Part shown: piece by piece, positions 51,791 to 60,627 of the stretch | Position numbering within the stretch: the stretch's first letter is position 1 | How the letters are laid out: the number at the start of each line of letters is the position of its first letter | Assembly (NCBI GenBank): GCA_036745415.1 | Contig: DAIOGF010000002.1 | Location: 124,001-188,000, forward strand | Source of the DNA: CAILQE01 sp036745415 | GTDB lineage: Bacteria; Patescibacteriota; Saccharimonadia; Saccharimonadales; UBA4665 | Direction: 5' to 3' | Length of the DNA: 64,000 bases | Made by a program: the position numbers and the translations under genes | Notes under the pieces: model-generated | The model's database searches: none | Seen by the model: the letters and a program-made list of their open reading frames with translations, nothing else | Told to the model about the DNA's origin: nothing

Positions 51791-52441
51791 CTAACTATTT
51801 ATTAATGAGGTAAAAATAACTAATCTTTGATCGAATTCACTTGTATTGGGCATTACATTTCCGGTGCATGTCATTAAATTGAGTCCGGAGGCAACTTTAT
51901 TGATCGGGCTTAGGACCTTATTCATGTCTACTTTGTTATATGGATATTTCATAGTTGCTATAACCTGGTAGGTTAAAACGCTATTGTCCCCTTTTGTTAC
52001 GTAAATTAGATCACCTGGTTTTAAGTATTTTAGGCCGTAGAAAAGACCTTTGGCTGTCCAACTCGATACGTGGGCATATATGAAAGTCGCTCCGCTTTGA
52101 CCGGGCTTAGCGCTTCCTGTATACCAACCAGCTTCGTAAATATTATTAGGAGTTGCTATTTCATTGCTTGGTAATAACCCAAGAGGTAGCACAATAGATT
52201 TATCTAGTTTAATGTCCGGAGCTTCAATATATTTCGGATTGTCTGCAGGAACTTTGTATTCTGCAACGGCTTTGGTTGAAGGTTTATCTTCACTAATTTT
52301 AACTGGAGAATTTTGAATTAATTTCTTAATTGTGATGTCTCTATTGTTGTTAAAGATTAAGAAAATACCTAGAATTAATCCGGTAACTCCAAGATTAATA
52401 ATTAGATTTAATACAAGACTTCTTTTTCTGTAAGTACTCAC
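51791..52441 (-). CDS. Sortase family protein (class D/E/F-like)
   Basis: Cysteine transpeptidase that attaches or links surface proteins. An N-terminal transmembrane helix is at ~13-31. The sortase domain has catalytic H124 in IYAHVSS, C192 in LMTCTG and R206 in FDQRLVIF, all in the canonical order. The start is GTG at 52441. The gene lies between the DUF3048 gene and a small surface-type gene. No protein in the window has a clear LPxTG signal for it. Confidence 0.88.
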   Translation of the reverse strand: MSTYRKRSLVLNLIINLGVTGLILGIFLIFNNNRDITIKKLIQNSPVKISEDKPSTKAVAEYKVPADNPKYIEAPDIKLDKSIVLPLGLLPSNEIATPNNIYEAGWYTGSAKPGQSGATFIYAHVSSWTAKGLFYGLKYLKPGDLIYVTKGDNSVLTYQVIATMKYPYNKVDMNKVLSPINKVASGLNLMTCTGNVMPNTSEFDQRLVIFTSLINS

Positions 52442-52469
52442 TATTCTTTTATTATATTTTAACTAGAGA

Positions 52470-53786
52470 TTAACTGCTAGTTACATCCGAATCATTTGCT
52501 ATTGCGGTAATCCAGACTTGTCCGGCGTTTAAGTTTAGTTGCTTACCATTACTGTCAGTGAATAAGATCTGATCTGAGTTGTTATTTTTTGTCCAAGTTC
52601 CTTTAGTCATTACTCCATCTTGAAACACATATGCATTTCCTGTGCCAAGATATTGATAGTCTGAATAATATGCACCTGAAGCATCCAAAGCCCCCTGGCC
52701 TAGTGGTAATACTATGCCAATAACAACTTTAGGACTGAGTTGTACTTTGGTATTTGCATCTATCTGTGGTGCGCTATCTTCACTTCTCAAATAAGAGTTT
52801 GACTTAGCATCATAGGTATAAATTGGGTCATATGTAGGGCCAGATAATGAGAAGCTAATTTTAGTTGCAGAAGCTTTTGCTGGTGGAGAATCGCTTTTTC
52901 TGGACCAAGAAGTAAAGCTTGAGCTTGTGTATCCTTTAGAATTCTCTAAGCTGTTCATCTCAGCTAGGGTTGTGTATACGTTATGAGGGGCATCCCTGAA
53001 GCTTACCCTTTGGAAATAGTTGCCGTTATAGAATTGATTCATATCTTTAACATTCCAGTTATTAATGTCATCTAGCGCATCTGGACTTCCTCCAACGTGT
53101 GCATAGGCAGCGTCAAATCCCATCGCCCATGATACGTAATATGGTCTAGCGCTTCTAATTGGACCTAGTGATGTTGCGTCATTACTCTGGAATAGAGCCA
53201 TAAATCTAGTTACTCCACCTTCTGCAATTGCTTCAAATACTACTCCTGCACTGCTCAGTCCAGATTGTGGTCTGGCATCAATAGAGTTTTCTATCATAAC
53301 TCCAGTGATTGGGAGTTTATTAATAGCGGGTTTAACTTGAAGTCCAGTTAATGTTGAGGCTACTGTAGTAGGAGCTTTGGTGGTTGAGCTGCTAACAGAT
53401 GTAGTGTTGATGCTTTTTTTATTATTTAAAACTAAATAAGTTCCGCCCCCAGCTAGTATTAAAATAACTAAGATTAATGGTATAAAAACTTTCTTTTCTT
53501 TAAGAATGCTTAGATCGAATTTTTTCTTAGAAATAATTTTAGGATATTCTCTTTTGGTTAAAATTGGATCTGCACTTGGCTTATTGTCTTTAGATGATGT
53601 TTCTTCAGGGGTTTTGAATTTTATATCTTCCAGATTATCTTCATTTTTAAAGAAGTCTTCTTCAGATTTTGTATCTTCTTTTTCTATATCTTCGTGTTTA
53701 ACTTCTATTTTTTCTTTATCTAAAATTTCTTTAACTTTAATATGATTTGGTTTTTTTGAATTTTTTCTAACAAATTGATCATCCAT
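52470..53786 (-). CDS. DUF3048 (YerB-like) membrane-anchored protein
   Basis: A highly charged cytoplasmic N-terminus (~95 residues, Lys/Glu-rich) is followed by a transmembrane helix (~99-118), a Ser/Thr linker and an extracellular DUF3048 domain with GPIRSARPYYVSWAMGFDAAYAHVGGS-type features (residues ~205-235, here split) and a C-terminal NAGQVWI block. YerB-family proteins are lipoproteins of unclear function in Firmicutes; here a helix anchors it. It is followed by a sortase gene. Confidence 0.82.
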   Translation of the reverse strand: MDDQFVRKNSKKPNHIKVKEILDKEKIEVKHEDIEKEDTKSEEDFFKNEDNLEDIKFKTPEETSSKDNKPSADPILTKREYPKIISKKKFDLSILKEKKVFIPLILVILILAGGGTYLVLNNKKSINTTSVSSSTTKAPTTVASTLTGLQVKPAINKLPITGVMIENSIDARPQSGLSSAGVVFEAIAEGGVTRFMALFQSNDATSLGPIRSARPYYVSWAMGFDAAYAHVGGSPDALDDINNWNVKDMNQFYNGNYFQRVSFRDAPHNVYTTLAEMNSLENSKGYTSSSFTSWSRKSDSPPAKASATKISFSLSGPTYDPIYTYDAKSNSYLRSEDSAPQIDANTKVQLSPKVVIGIVLPLGQGALDASGAYYSDYQYLGTGNAYVFQDGVMTKGTWTKNNNSDQILFTDSNGKQLNLNAGQVWITAIANDSDVTSS

Positions 53787-53827
53787 AAATATAATTCTAA
53801 AGCTTATTGTTTATATGACCAAAAAAT

Positions 53828-55252
53828 TTAAAGAGACTGAATAGTTTTCTCTATTCTTGAAAGAGATTTTTCTTTACCTATTAATTCTAGAGTATCGAAG
53901 AGTCCTGGGCTTTGCGGTGAATGAGTTGTAGCTATTCTTATTAAACTAAATAGCACAACTGGCTTAGTATTTGTTTCTTCTAAAAGTTCATTTAATTTAT
54001 TAGTAATGTCTTCAACATCAAAGGTGCTAGATTCAAGTTTTTTATGAGTAAGTTCTAACCATTTTTTAAGAGTTGAATATTCTTCTTTAGAAAGTTGCTT
54101 GTGTTCATTAATTAGTTCTAAATTAATTTTTGGCTCTTCAAAGAAGAAAGTAGATAATTCACTAACTTCATTCAATGTTTTAAGTCTTTCTTGAAGTAGG
54201 CCTACTACTTTCTTGCTGTAATCTTCGTCAAAGTTTTTAGACTGTTCAGGTAGCTTATATTTAACTAATTCAAAAAGCTCATCTAGGCTTAGATTCCTGA
54301 TGTGTGCACCATTCATCCAGTTGAGCCTTTTTTCATCGAAATTTGCGCCAGATTTTTGAACATGAGATAAATCGAATTTTTCTATTAATTCTTTTACTGA
54401 GAATATTTCCTGAGTAGTGCCATCATTCCATCCTAGGCTGGCCATGAAATTTATTAGGGTTTCTACTAAATAACCATCCTTGATGTAATCTAGGACGTCT
54501 TTAGCGCCATCTCTTTTAGATAATTTCTTTTTGCCGTCTGGGCCAAGCACTGGTGGTACTGTAGCTAGGAGTGGAGGCGTCAATTCCATAGCTTCGTATA
54601 GATTTAGGAATCTAGGAACGGATGCAATAAATTCTTGAGCTCTAATAATATGAGTAACGTTCATTAGCATGTCATCAACTATGTGTGCAAAGTTATATGT
54701 TGGATAGCCATCGGCTTTAATTAAAATAAAGTCATCAACAGCTTCACTTCCAGCACTTAGCTCTCCCATAATCTCATCATGCCATTTATATGGTTTTGGA
54801 TCAGATTTGAATCTAAGGGCAGTTTTACCATCCCATTTCGGTGGATTTTCCGGTCGGTAATTTCTAAATAGAAAAGGTTGCTTGTTGGCTTTCGCTTCTT
54901 CTCTGAATTCTTCTACTTGTTCAGAAGTATAAGGATCGGCGTAAGCTCTGCCCTTTTCGATTAAAACATTTGCCCACTTCAAATAAATATCTAATCTTTC
55001 ACTTTGAAGATACGGCGCATTAGGTCCAGGTTTGTTTGGACCTTCATCAAAATTAATATCTAGTGTTTCTAGAGTTTTAATAATATGAGCAATTGAACCT
55101 TCGACTTCCCTGTTTTTATCCGTGTCTTCAATTCTTAAAATAAAGGTTCCATTATTCTTTCTTGCGACTAGCCATGCAAAAAGAGCGGTTCTAAGACCGC
55201 CTACATGCATGTATCCCGTTGGACTAGGAGCAAACCTAGTAACTGTTTTCAT
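53828..55252 (-). CDS. gltX: Glutamyl-tRNA synthetase
   Basis: Class I synthetase. The HIGH motif is HVGG in FAPSPTGYMHVGGLRTALF (~8-26) and the KMSKS equivalent is KLSKR in KKKLSKRDGA. A helical anticodon domain follows from ~330. The 474 aa length is normal. In many bacteria without GlnRS this enzyme is non-discriminating and feeds GatCAB; that cannot be decided here. The start codon is 7 nt after the upstream gene's stop; tRNA-Glu lies 2.4 kb away. Confidence 0.96.
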   Translation of the reverse strand: MKTVTRFAPSPTGYMHVGGLRTALFAWLVARKNNGTFILRIEDTDKNREVEGSIAHIIKTLETLDINFDEGPNKPGPNAPYLQSERLDIYLKWANVLIEKGRAYADPYTSEQVEEFREEAKANKQPFLFRNYRPENPPKWDGKTALRFKSDPKPYKWHDEIMGELSAGSEAVDDFILIKADGYPTYNFAHIVDDMLMNVTHIIRAQEFIASVPRFLNLYEAMELTPPLLATVPPVLGPDGKKKLSKRDGAKDVLDYIKDGYLVETLINFMASLGWNDGTTQEIFSVKELIEKFDLSHVQKSGANFDEKRLNWMNGAHIRNLSLDELFELVKYKLPEQSKNFDEDYSKKVVGLLQERLKTLNEVSELSTFFFEEPKINLELINEHKQLSKEEYSTLKKWLELTHKKLESSTFDVEDITNKLNELLEETNTKPVVLFSLIRIATTHSPQSPGLFDTLELIGKEKSLSRIEKTIQSL

Positions 55253-55261
55253 GCCTATATT

Positions 55262-56170
55262 TTACATCGTAGAGACTATATTCTCCAACTGATTATTAGA
55301 GATGATTGAATTTCCTCGAACTACGTACCAGATTCCGCCGTTTACCCAAGTAAATCCTGGGTTATTAGCCGTTCCAAAACTATAAATAGTAATTCCCTTG
55401 TAGGTCCAGTTCGTTGAACTTACATAACCATTTGGAACCAAGAAGCTTTGTATTAAAGTTTGGTTGTCCCATTTTGAAGGTTTTTCAGTGATAGATAATG
55501 TTGCTTTAGAGCTGTTTGAATTGTAATTAATAACAATTTGAGCAGACTTAGCATTTATATCTCCTAGACTGTAGCCTGCTGGAGTGGTCTCTGGTATTGT
55601 CGCACTAAAACCTGCCGTGTGATTAGCTAGTGAGATTTGAATTTTAGGATAAAGAAAATCTATTACCTGAATTAGAATAAATAAAGTTAATGCCAAAACG
55701 AAAGAGATAATTAACCAACGTAAACTCTTATTTTCTTTAGGTAGTAATGGCATCTCTTGGCTGTCTGCGTAGTTTATAGATTTTTCTATTAGTTTCTTTG
55801 TTGGATTAGTAATTTTCTCGTCAATGATTGGTTTCATTGTTTTAGAAATCTCTATCCCTTTTCTGACTGGCTTGGAAGTAATTATTGGTTCAATATTTAC
55901 TTTGTCTTGAAACTTAGTAATTAAATGACTTTTAGGAATTTTTTTTGCCATTTCATCAATAGCTTTAATATTTGCCAGCGGTTTTGTTGTGACTTTTTTA
56001 ATCTTAATGAGATCTGTTCTTGTAATTTTGGGAGTGAGTTTAGTGCTGGCTTTTTTATCAGGTTTTTCAACATAGCGCCGCATAAGAGTTTCAGATTTGT
56101 TAACTCTTCTACTTAATGTGTTTGGATGTTTAATATCCATCACTGTTTTTTTGTTGTTATTTTTTGGCAT
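55262..56170 (-). CDS. Single-pass membrane protein with C-terminal DUF4367-like domain
   Basis: A very basic Lys/Thr/Pro-rich cytoplasmic part (~1-145), one transmembrane helix (~148-168, WLIISFVLALTLFILIQVI) and a ~130-residue extracellular domain. The C-terminus (TYKGITIYSFG, then WVNGGIWYVVRGN, then LENIVSTM) resembles DUF4367-type domains, where an aromatic strand is followed by a short helix. The function is unknown. It is upstream of gltX by 9 nt. A minus-strand -10 (TATATAAAAT) abuts the ATG. Confidence 0.6.
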   Translation of the reverse strand: MPKNNNKKTVMDIKHPNTLSRRVNKSETLMRRYVEKPDKKASTKLTPKITRTDLIKIKKVTTKPLANIKAIDEMAKKIPKSHLITKFQDKVNIEPIITSKPVRKGIEISKTMKPIIDEKITNPTKKLIEKSINYADSQEMPLLPKENKSLRWLIISFVLALTLFILIQVIDFLYPKIQISLANHTAGFSATIPETTPAGYSLGDINAKSAQIVINYNSNSSKATLSITEKPSKWDNQTLIQSFLVPNGYVSSTNWTYKGITIYSFGTANNPGFTWVNGGIWYVVRGNSIISNNQLENIVSTM

Positions 56171-56273
56171 AAATTTTATATAAGCATAAACACTTTACTT
56201 ATACTTATATTACTCTTATTGAGGCTTAATCTTCAATACCCTTTAAAACATATATATTAATTAATAAATCTAA

Positions 56274-56279
56274 TATAAT
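56274..56279 (+). promoter_or_regulatory. -10 element for the PEGA protein gene
   Basis: TATAAT with the predicted start near 56286, 2 nt before the ATG at 56288. It is the clearest + strand promoter in the right half apart from the structured RNA. Confidence 0.45.
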
Positions 56280-56287
56280 GAGTGGTA

Positions 56288-57778
56288 ATGGATTTTCTAG
56301 ACCCAGAAAAAATTAAACATCATAAGATAATTCTATTCACCGGATACTTCTTTATATCTGTATTGGTAGGCTTGGTTTCCTTAATGATGTATTACCTTGT
56401 TTATGATGGATACAGTATTAATGGTGGCGGAAAATTAATTAGAAATGGCCTAGTCTTTATCTCTTCTCAGCCTCATCCTGCCAACCTGTATCTAAATGGT
56501 GTGTTAAATTCGGCTCAGACCAATAAACATATCTTTATTCCTGAAGGAATCTATAACGTAAGTCTTCAGCGAGATGGCTATAGGACATGGAATAGATCAA
56601 TTGAGGTTGATGGTGGCCAAATTGCACATTTTGATTACCCTCTTTTAATTCCAGTTAATTTAAATTCCACTAAGGTTAATTCATATACAGCTAACCCTAC
56701 TCTATTCTCTGAGAGTAACGATTCGAAAACTTTATTAATAGGGTCCGGAAGTAATCTGGATCAATTTGATCAATATGATTTATCTAATAAGCAAACCCCA
56801 TTAGTTAAACAAGTGACAGTTCCTTCAAGTGTATTAAATAAGAAAACTTCAACTTCCTATTCTGTGATTGCCTGGGCGAATGATAATTCGCATGTTCTAC
56901 TTAAAAGGAACTACGTCGGTGGAAGTGATTTTATAGTGCTCAATATTTCTGACGCAGCTACTAGCTTTAATTTAAGTAGTTATTTAAGTAATACTAAATT
57001 TACGGACATTTCATTTAACGGCGGAAATTACAATCAATTCTACGTATACGACTCTAGCTCTTTAAATCTTTATACTCTTAGCTATGATTCTGCGAACACC
57101 AATCAAACTGTTCAGTATTTGAGTGGAGTTCTAGCATATAAAGATTACACGGGTGCAGGAGTGGTTTATGTAACTAAGGACAAAAGTAGTTCTGCTTTAG
57201 TCGATGTAAATATAAGATTCTCAGGCGTGGATTATTTAGTGAAAAAATTACCTGCTGGATCTAATTATCTATTGAGCGATGGATACAGTGATGGTGTGCC
57301 TTACGTTGCGTTAGGTGTTAATAATTTAAATAAGGTCTATGTATATAAAGATCCTATTGCTCAAGATAAATCTAATCCATTTAATGATCCAACGCCTTCA
57401 CAGGTGCTTTCGATTAAGAATCCTAACTACTTAAGTTTCTCAAAAAATAATCAATACGTGATGGCTGAAAATGGGAATCAGTTTGGTGTATATGATATAT
57501 ATAATGACCATGGATATAACTACACTACAAACTACGCTATTGATGACTCCCAAGGACATGCTGAATGGATGGATAATAATAGAATTAGCTATGTCTCTGG
57601 TGGTAAGGTAGTTATATTTGATTACGACAATAACTATGCGCAGCTACTTAATAAGGCCGACTCAGATTTCCAAACCGCCTTTGATAACACTGACACTTAT
57701 TTCTATAAGATTGTAAAAGATGGTGACGTTTACGACTTTTATAAGACTTCTTTCTACGCCCCTAACGATCAACCTTAA
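56288..57778 (+). CDS. PEGA-domain membrane-anchored surface protein
   Basis: An N-terminal transmembrane helix (~17-40) is followed by a PEGA domain (~55-120: GLVFISSQPHPANLYLNG, then PEGIYNVSLQRDGYRTW), a fold often found on surface S-layer-like or regulator proteins. The remaining ~370 residues look like a beta-propeller: repeating blocks of SxDSKTLLIGSG, YDLSNKQTP and FDYDNNYAQLL type. The ATG at 56288 is chosen over the GTG at 56282 because it follows the predicted transcription start. It is convergent with a sortase gene, overlapping it by 4 nt. Confidence 0.78.
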   Translation: MDFLDPEKIKHHKIILFTGYFFISVLVGLVSLMMYYLVYDGYSINGGGKLIRNGLVFISSQPHPANLYLNGVLNSAQTNKHIFIPEGIYNVSLQRDGYRTWNRSIEVDGGQIAHFDYPLLIPVNLNSTKVNSYTANPTLFSESNDSKTLLIGSGSNLDQFDQYDLSNKQTPLVKQVTVPSSVLNKKTSTSYSVIAWANDNSHVLLKRNYVGGSDFIVLNISDAATSFNLSSYLSNTKFTDISFNGGNYNQFYVYDSSSLNLYTLSYDSANTNQTVQYLSGVLAYKDYTGAGVVYVTKDKSSSALVDVNIRFSGVDYLVKKLPAGSNYLLSDGYSDGVPYVALGVNNLNKVYVYKDPIAQDKSNPFNDPTPSQVLSIKNPNYLSFSKNNQYVMAENGNQFGVYDIYNDHGYNYTTNYAIDDSQGHAEWMDNNRISYVSGGKVVIFDYDNNYAQLLNKADSDFQTAFDNTDTYFYKIVKDGDVYDFYKTSFYAPNDQP

Positions 57779-58977
57779 ATAGATCTAAAGAATTTTACTA
57801 AGACTCTTAAAATATAGAATATAAATATTGTTGCCACTAAAGCTAAAACTGGTCTTCCATAAGACGTACTAAGGAATTTAGTAAATAAACTAGGTCCATT
57901 GCCCGGCAATGTACTTACGCTACTGCTGGTGCTTTGAGGTACCGATGAGGCCACATTCGTACTTGGATTAGGGCTTATCTGCTGACCTACAACTACTAAT
58001 CTGTGCAAACTAGTTCCAGGTGGATCGCAAGTAATTAGAGTGGCTGTAGCTGTTTGGCCTGGGACCGCATCTAGCACCGAAACATTGCTTGGATCTACCA
58101 CTTGCCTATTAATAACTTTGTAGACATAAATTTTTTGATTGTAGGTTAAATAGAAAGTGTCTCCAATTGTAAGTTGATGAAGCAGTACAAAAGCAAACTT
58201 ATATTTTCCTGGGTTTAGAATATTGTTTGAGGAATGTCCAAAGAAAGCGGCGTTACCAATCTCGCCAGGATTAACTGTGGTAGGATAATGCACTACTCCG
58301 TTTTCAAGGTTGTTTTCAATTTGTTTTTCATCTGTAGTGCTAAGAGAAAAGTCTGTAGGTATTTCTAGGTTTATTTTTGGAATAATTACCTGATTTGTAG
58401 CAGTTGCCGCAAAGTCATTAGATCCAATTATTAAAGGAATATTTTTTGATGAACTAGAAGGTTGTATGAAGGGAGTAATAAAATATTCATTGAAAAATCC
58501 GAACATAAAAATGAAGACTACTAGTGCCCCAAATCCTAAGCCAAAAAGTAATGATTGAATTTGTTGTTTAATTCCTAGTCTGCCGTTTGAAGTTATACTT
58601 CTGGATATTTTTTTAGAAAATTTAGGTCCAGAATTTTCTTTGAATTTATTTCTTCCAGGAATCTGATTTTTTAGTTCAGTTATTTCAAGGGGCTTCACTT
58701 TTGTATTGGTGAATTTTAGATTTGTATTACTCTCATAAAACTCCGCCCATACTCTGCTCTTTTCTTGTTCATTTAGGCCTAGGTAGTATTGATGCCAAAG
58801 AGTTTGTATTTCCTCAATCGACTTTCCGGATTCCATTAAGTTTCTTAAGTACTGTTGATGAGGACTACCTGGATATATTCTCTCAGCTTCAATTTCTTCA
58901 ATCTTAACATCAGGCTCTTTATCCAAGATTCCCTTTATTTTTTGTCTTATAAAATTATTTTGATTTTCGTTATCCAT
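57775..58977 (-). CDS. Sortase with N-terminal cytoplasmic domain and C-terminal membrane helix
   Basis: A 400 aa sortase with two anchors. Residues 1-130 are a charged cytoplasmic region, a first helix is at ~135-162, and the sortase domain has H248 in FFGHSSNN, C317 in TLITCDPPG and R326 in HRLVVVG. A Ser/Thr linker leads to LPGNG at 357-361, then a helix at ~376-391 and FFRSI. The TLxTCxPxG...RLVV pattern fits class C/D/E-type pilin or housekeeping sortases. The LPGNG-helix-basic end imitates a cell-wall sorting signal. Confidence 0.88.
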   Translation of the reverse strand: MDNENQNNFIRQKIKGILDKEPDVKIEEIEAERIYPGSPHQQYLRNLMESGKSIEEIQTLWHQYYLGLNEQEKSRVWAEFYESNTNLKFTNTKVKPLEITELKNQIPGRNKFKENSGPKFSKKISRSITSNGRLGIKQQIQSLLFGLGFGALVVFIFMFGFFNEYFITPFIQPSSSSKNIPLIIGSNDFAATATNQVIIPKINLEIPTDFSLSTTDEKQIENNLENGVVHYPTTVNPGEIGNAAFFGHSSNNILNPGKYKFAFVLLHQLTIGDTFYLTYNQKIYVYKVINRQVVDPSNVSVLDAVPGQTATATLITCDPPGTSLHRLVVVGQQISPNPSTNVASSVPQSTSSSVSTLPGNGPSLFTKFLSTSYGRPVLALVATIFIFYILRVLVKFFRSI

Positions 58978-59039
58978 GCTTTATAGATTAGTTTACCTAA
59001 TTATAGTACAATGACCTCATTAAAGTTAAAACTTTATAG

Positions 59040-59123
59040 GGGCGAGTGGCGGAATGGTATACGCGCACGACTCAAAATCGTGTTCCTTACGGATTGAGGG
59101 TTCAAGTCCCTCCTCGCCCACCA
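59040..59123 (+). tRNA. tRNA-Leu (anticodon CAA)
   Basis: Acceptor GGGCGAG pairs with CTCGCCC, the anticodon arm is CACGA-CTCAAAA-TCGTG (anticodon CAA, reads TTG), a long variable arm (type II tRNA) follows, and the T arm is GAGGGTTCAAGTCCCTC. CCA is encoded at 59121-59123. Confidence 0.95.
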
Positions 59124-59166
59124 TTATATTTGGACAAACATAAGCGTGTTGTTATAATAAAACATT

Positions 59167-60627
59167 ATGAACAACGACCATTTAAATAATCAAAATACTA
59201 GTCCTGTGCCTACTCCACCTCAAGGACCAATGCCTATGAATAGCTTAGACGGAATCACTCCTCGTCCAGTAGCTCAGGCGCCTCAGCAACCAGTACCTCA
59301 ACCTACTGCTGCTCCAACTCCTCAGACCGTTGCTGTGAATGACTTTGTTAATAGACCTAGACCAGCGGTTCCACGAAATCCTAATTTTGAAAATGCAAGA
59401 CAAGCAGCACAAGATGCAGGAATGCCTATGGGTGGCGTTCAGCCTACTGTGATGGTGGCCAAGAAATCTAAAACCAAACTAATATTAATTATATTGTTGG
59501 TTCTAGTCTTATTGGGTGGAGGCGCTGCCGGATATGTTCTATTAACCAAGAAGAAAACTACAACAACTTCTACTTCCACGACTAAGACAAGCAGCCAAAC
59601 AGTTACATTTAATACCTGGACAGGAAAAGGTTCTTCTAATAATTTTTCTGACGCTGCAAACTGGTCGAACGGAACTCCAGTGAATGGTCAAAATATTGAA
59701 ATTAACCTTTCCACCATAGGAACAACTACCTCAACTAGTGCCAATACTGCTTCGTCTGCGGTGGTAGTATCTAGTACTCCTCAGATTAAGAATGATATAA
59801 ATAATCTTTCTGTAGGACAAATTAAAATTGACGGAACTTCCAAGCTAGCTTCATTCCAGTTAACTGGTAATGCACTTACTATAAATAGTAGTCTTCAAGT
59901 TACCGCTACATCATCAACTCCTGACATGAAAATTAATATTAATGTTCCAATTAATCTTGGAGGTAACACTAATTTCCAAATTAGCGGCAATTCAATGGTT
60001 ACATTCGTTGGATCGGCAGCAAATATGATTGATCTAAGTAGCTATAATATAAGCTTTAATGTTTCTAATACTGCTACAGTTCTTGAGAATATGACTTTGA
60101 GCGGTAAGGGTAATCTATCTATGGCTGCTAGTTCAGTAAGCCCTACTGCGTCACTTAAATTTATGGCTTCTAGTCCAAATTATTCCGGCAAAGTTGAAAT
60201 TGGCGCAAATAACTTAGTTGCACTTGGTTACTCTACACCTTCAAATGCATTCGGTACTGGCGCTATAACTGTAGATAATGGAGGAGCCCTTGAGTTAGTT
60301 CTTACTTCCGGTAATGCATTTAATCTTGGAAATGATTTAAACCTTAGCGGCAATGGTGTTAAGAATGGTAGTCCTAATGCACTAGGAGCATACACAGGTG
60401 CTCTTACTGGTTGTATAGTAAATGCTGCTGGACTTTGTGCTGCTGGTCTAAACGTAACTTTAAGTGGAATGGATATGTTGAATGCAAACACTCAGTTGGG
60501 TGCACTTTATCTTCCTAGCGTTAGTGCTATCTTAAAAACAGCTAGTGTTACTTACCATTTCACTAATCTAATGAAGAATAACTTCACTGTTACTCCAGTT
60601 GCTAGTTCGCAAGCTGTAATTAACTAA
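59167..60627 (+). CDS. Surface protein, Pro-rich N-terminus and beta-rich adhesin-like ectodomain
   Basis: Residues 1-100 are Pro/Gln/Ala-rich and cytoplasmic, a transmembrane helix is at ~104-126 (LILIILLVLVLLGGGAAGYVLL), a Thr/Ser/Lys linker follows, and the ectodomain begins with TWTGKGSSNNFSDAANWSNG, the 'W-x-G...NW' unit seen in many bacterial adhesins and passenger domains. The rest is Asn/Ser/Thr-rich with repeated short beta-helix-like phrases (LTINSSLQV, LSGKGNLSM, LSGNGVKNG). Two Cys lie near GCIVNAAGLCAAG. No sorting signal is visible. It is convergent with the next gene with a 4-nt overlap. Confidence 0.7.
   Translation: MNNDHLNNQNTSPVPTPPQGPMPMNSLDGITPRPVAQAPQQPVPQPTAAPTPQTVAVNDFVNRPRPAVPRNPNFENARQAAQDAGMPMGGVQPTVMVAKKSKTKLILIILLVLVLLGGGAAGYVLLTKKKTTTTSTSTTKTSSQTVTFNTWTGKGSSNNFSDAANWSNGTPVNGQNIEINLSTIGTTTSTSANTASSAVVVSSTPQIKNDINNLSVGQIKIDGTSKLASFQLTGNALTINSSLQVTATSSTPDMKININVPINLGGNTNFQISGNSMVTFVGSAANMIDLSSYNISFNVSNTATVLENMTLSGKGNLSMAASSVSPTASLKFMASSPNYSGKVEIGANNLVALGYSTPSNAFGTGAITVDNGGALELVLTSGNAFNLGNDLNLSGNGVKNGSPNALGAYTGALTGCIVNAAGLCAAGLNVTLSGMDMLNANTQLGALYLPSVSAILKTASVTYHFTNLMKNNFTVTPVASSQAVIN

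Noticed and set aside
60228..60491. A minus-strand 87-codon reading frame within the adhesin-like gene
   Set aside because: It lies fully inside a longer, better supported + strand gene and has no start signals.
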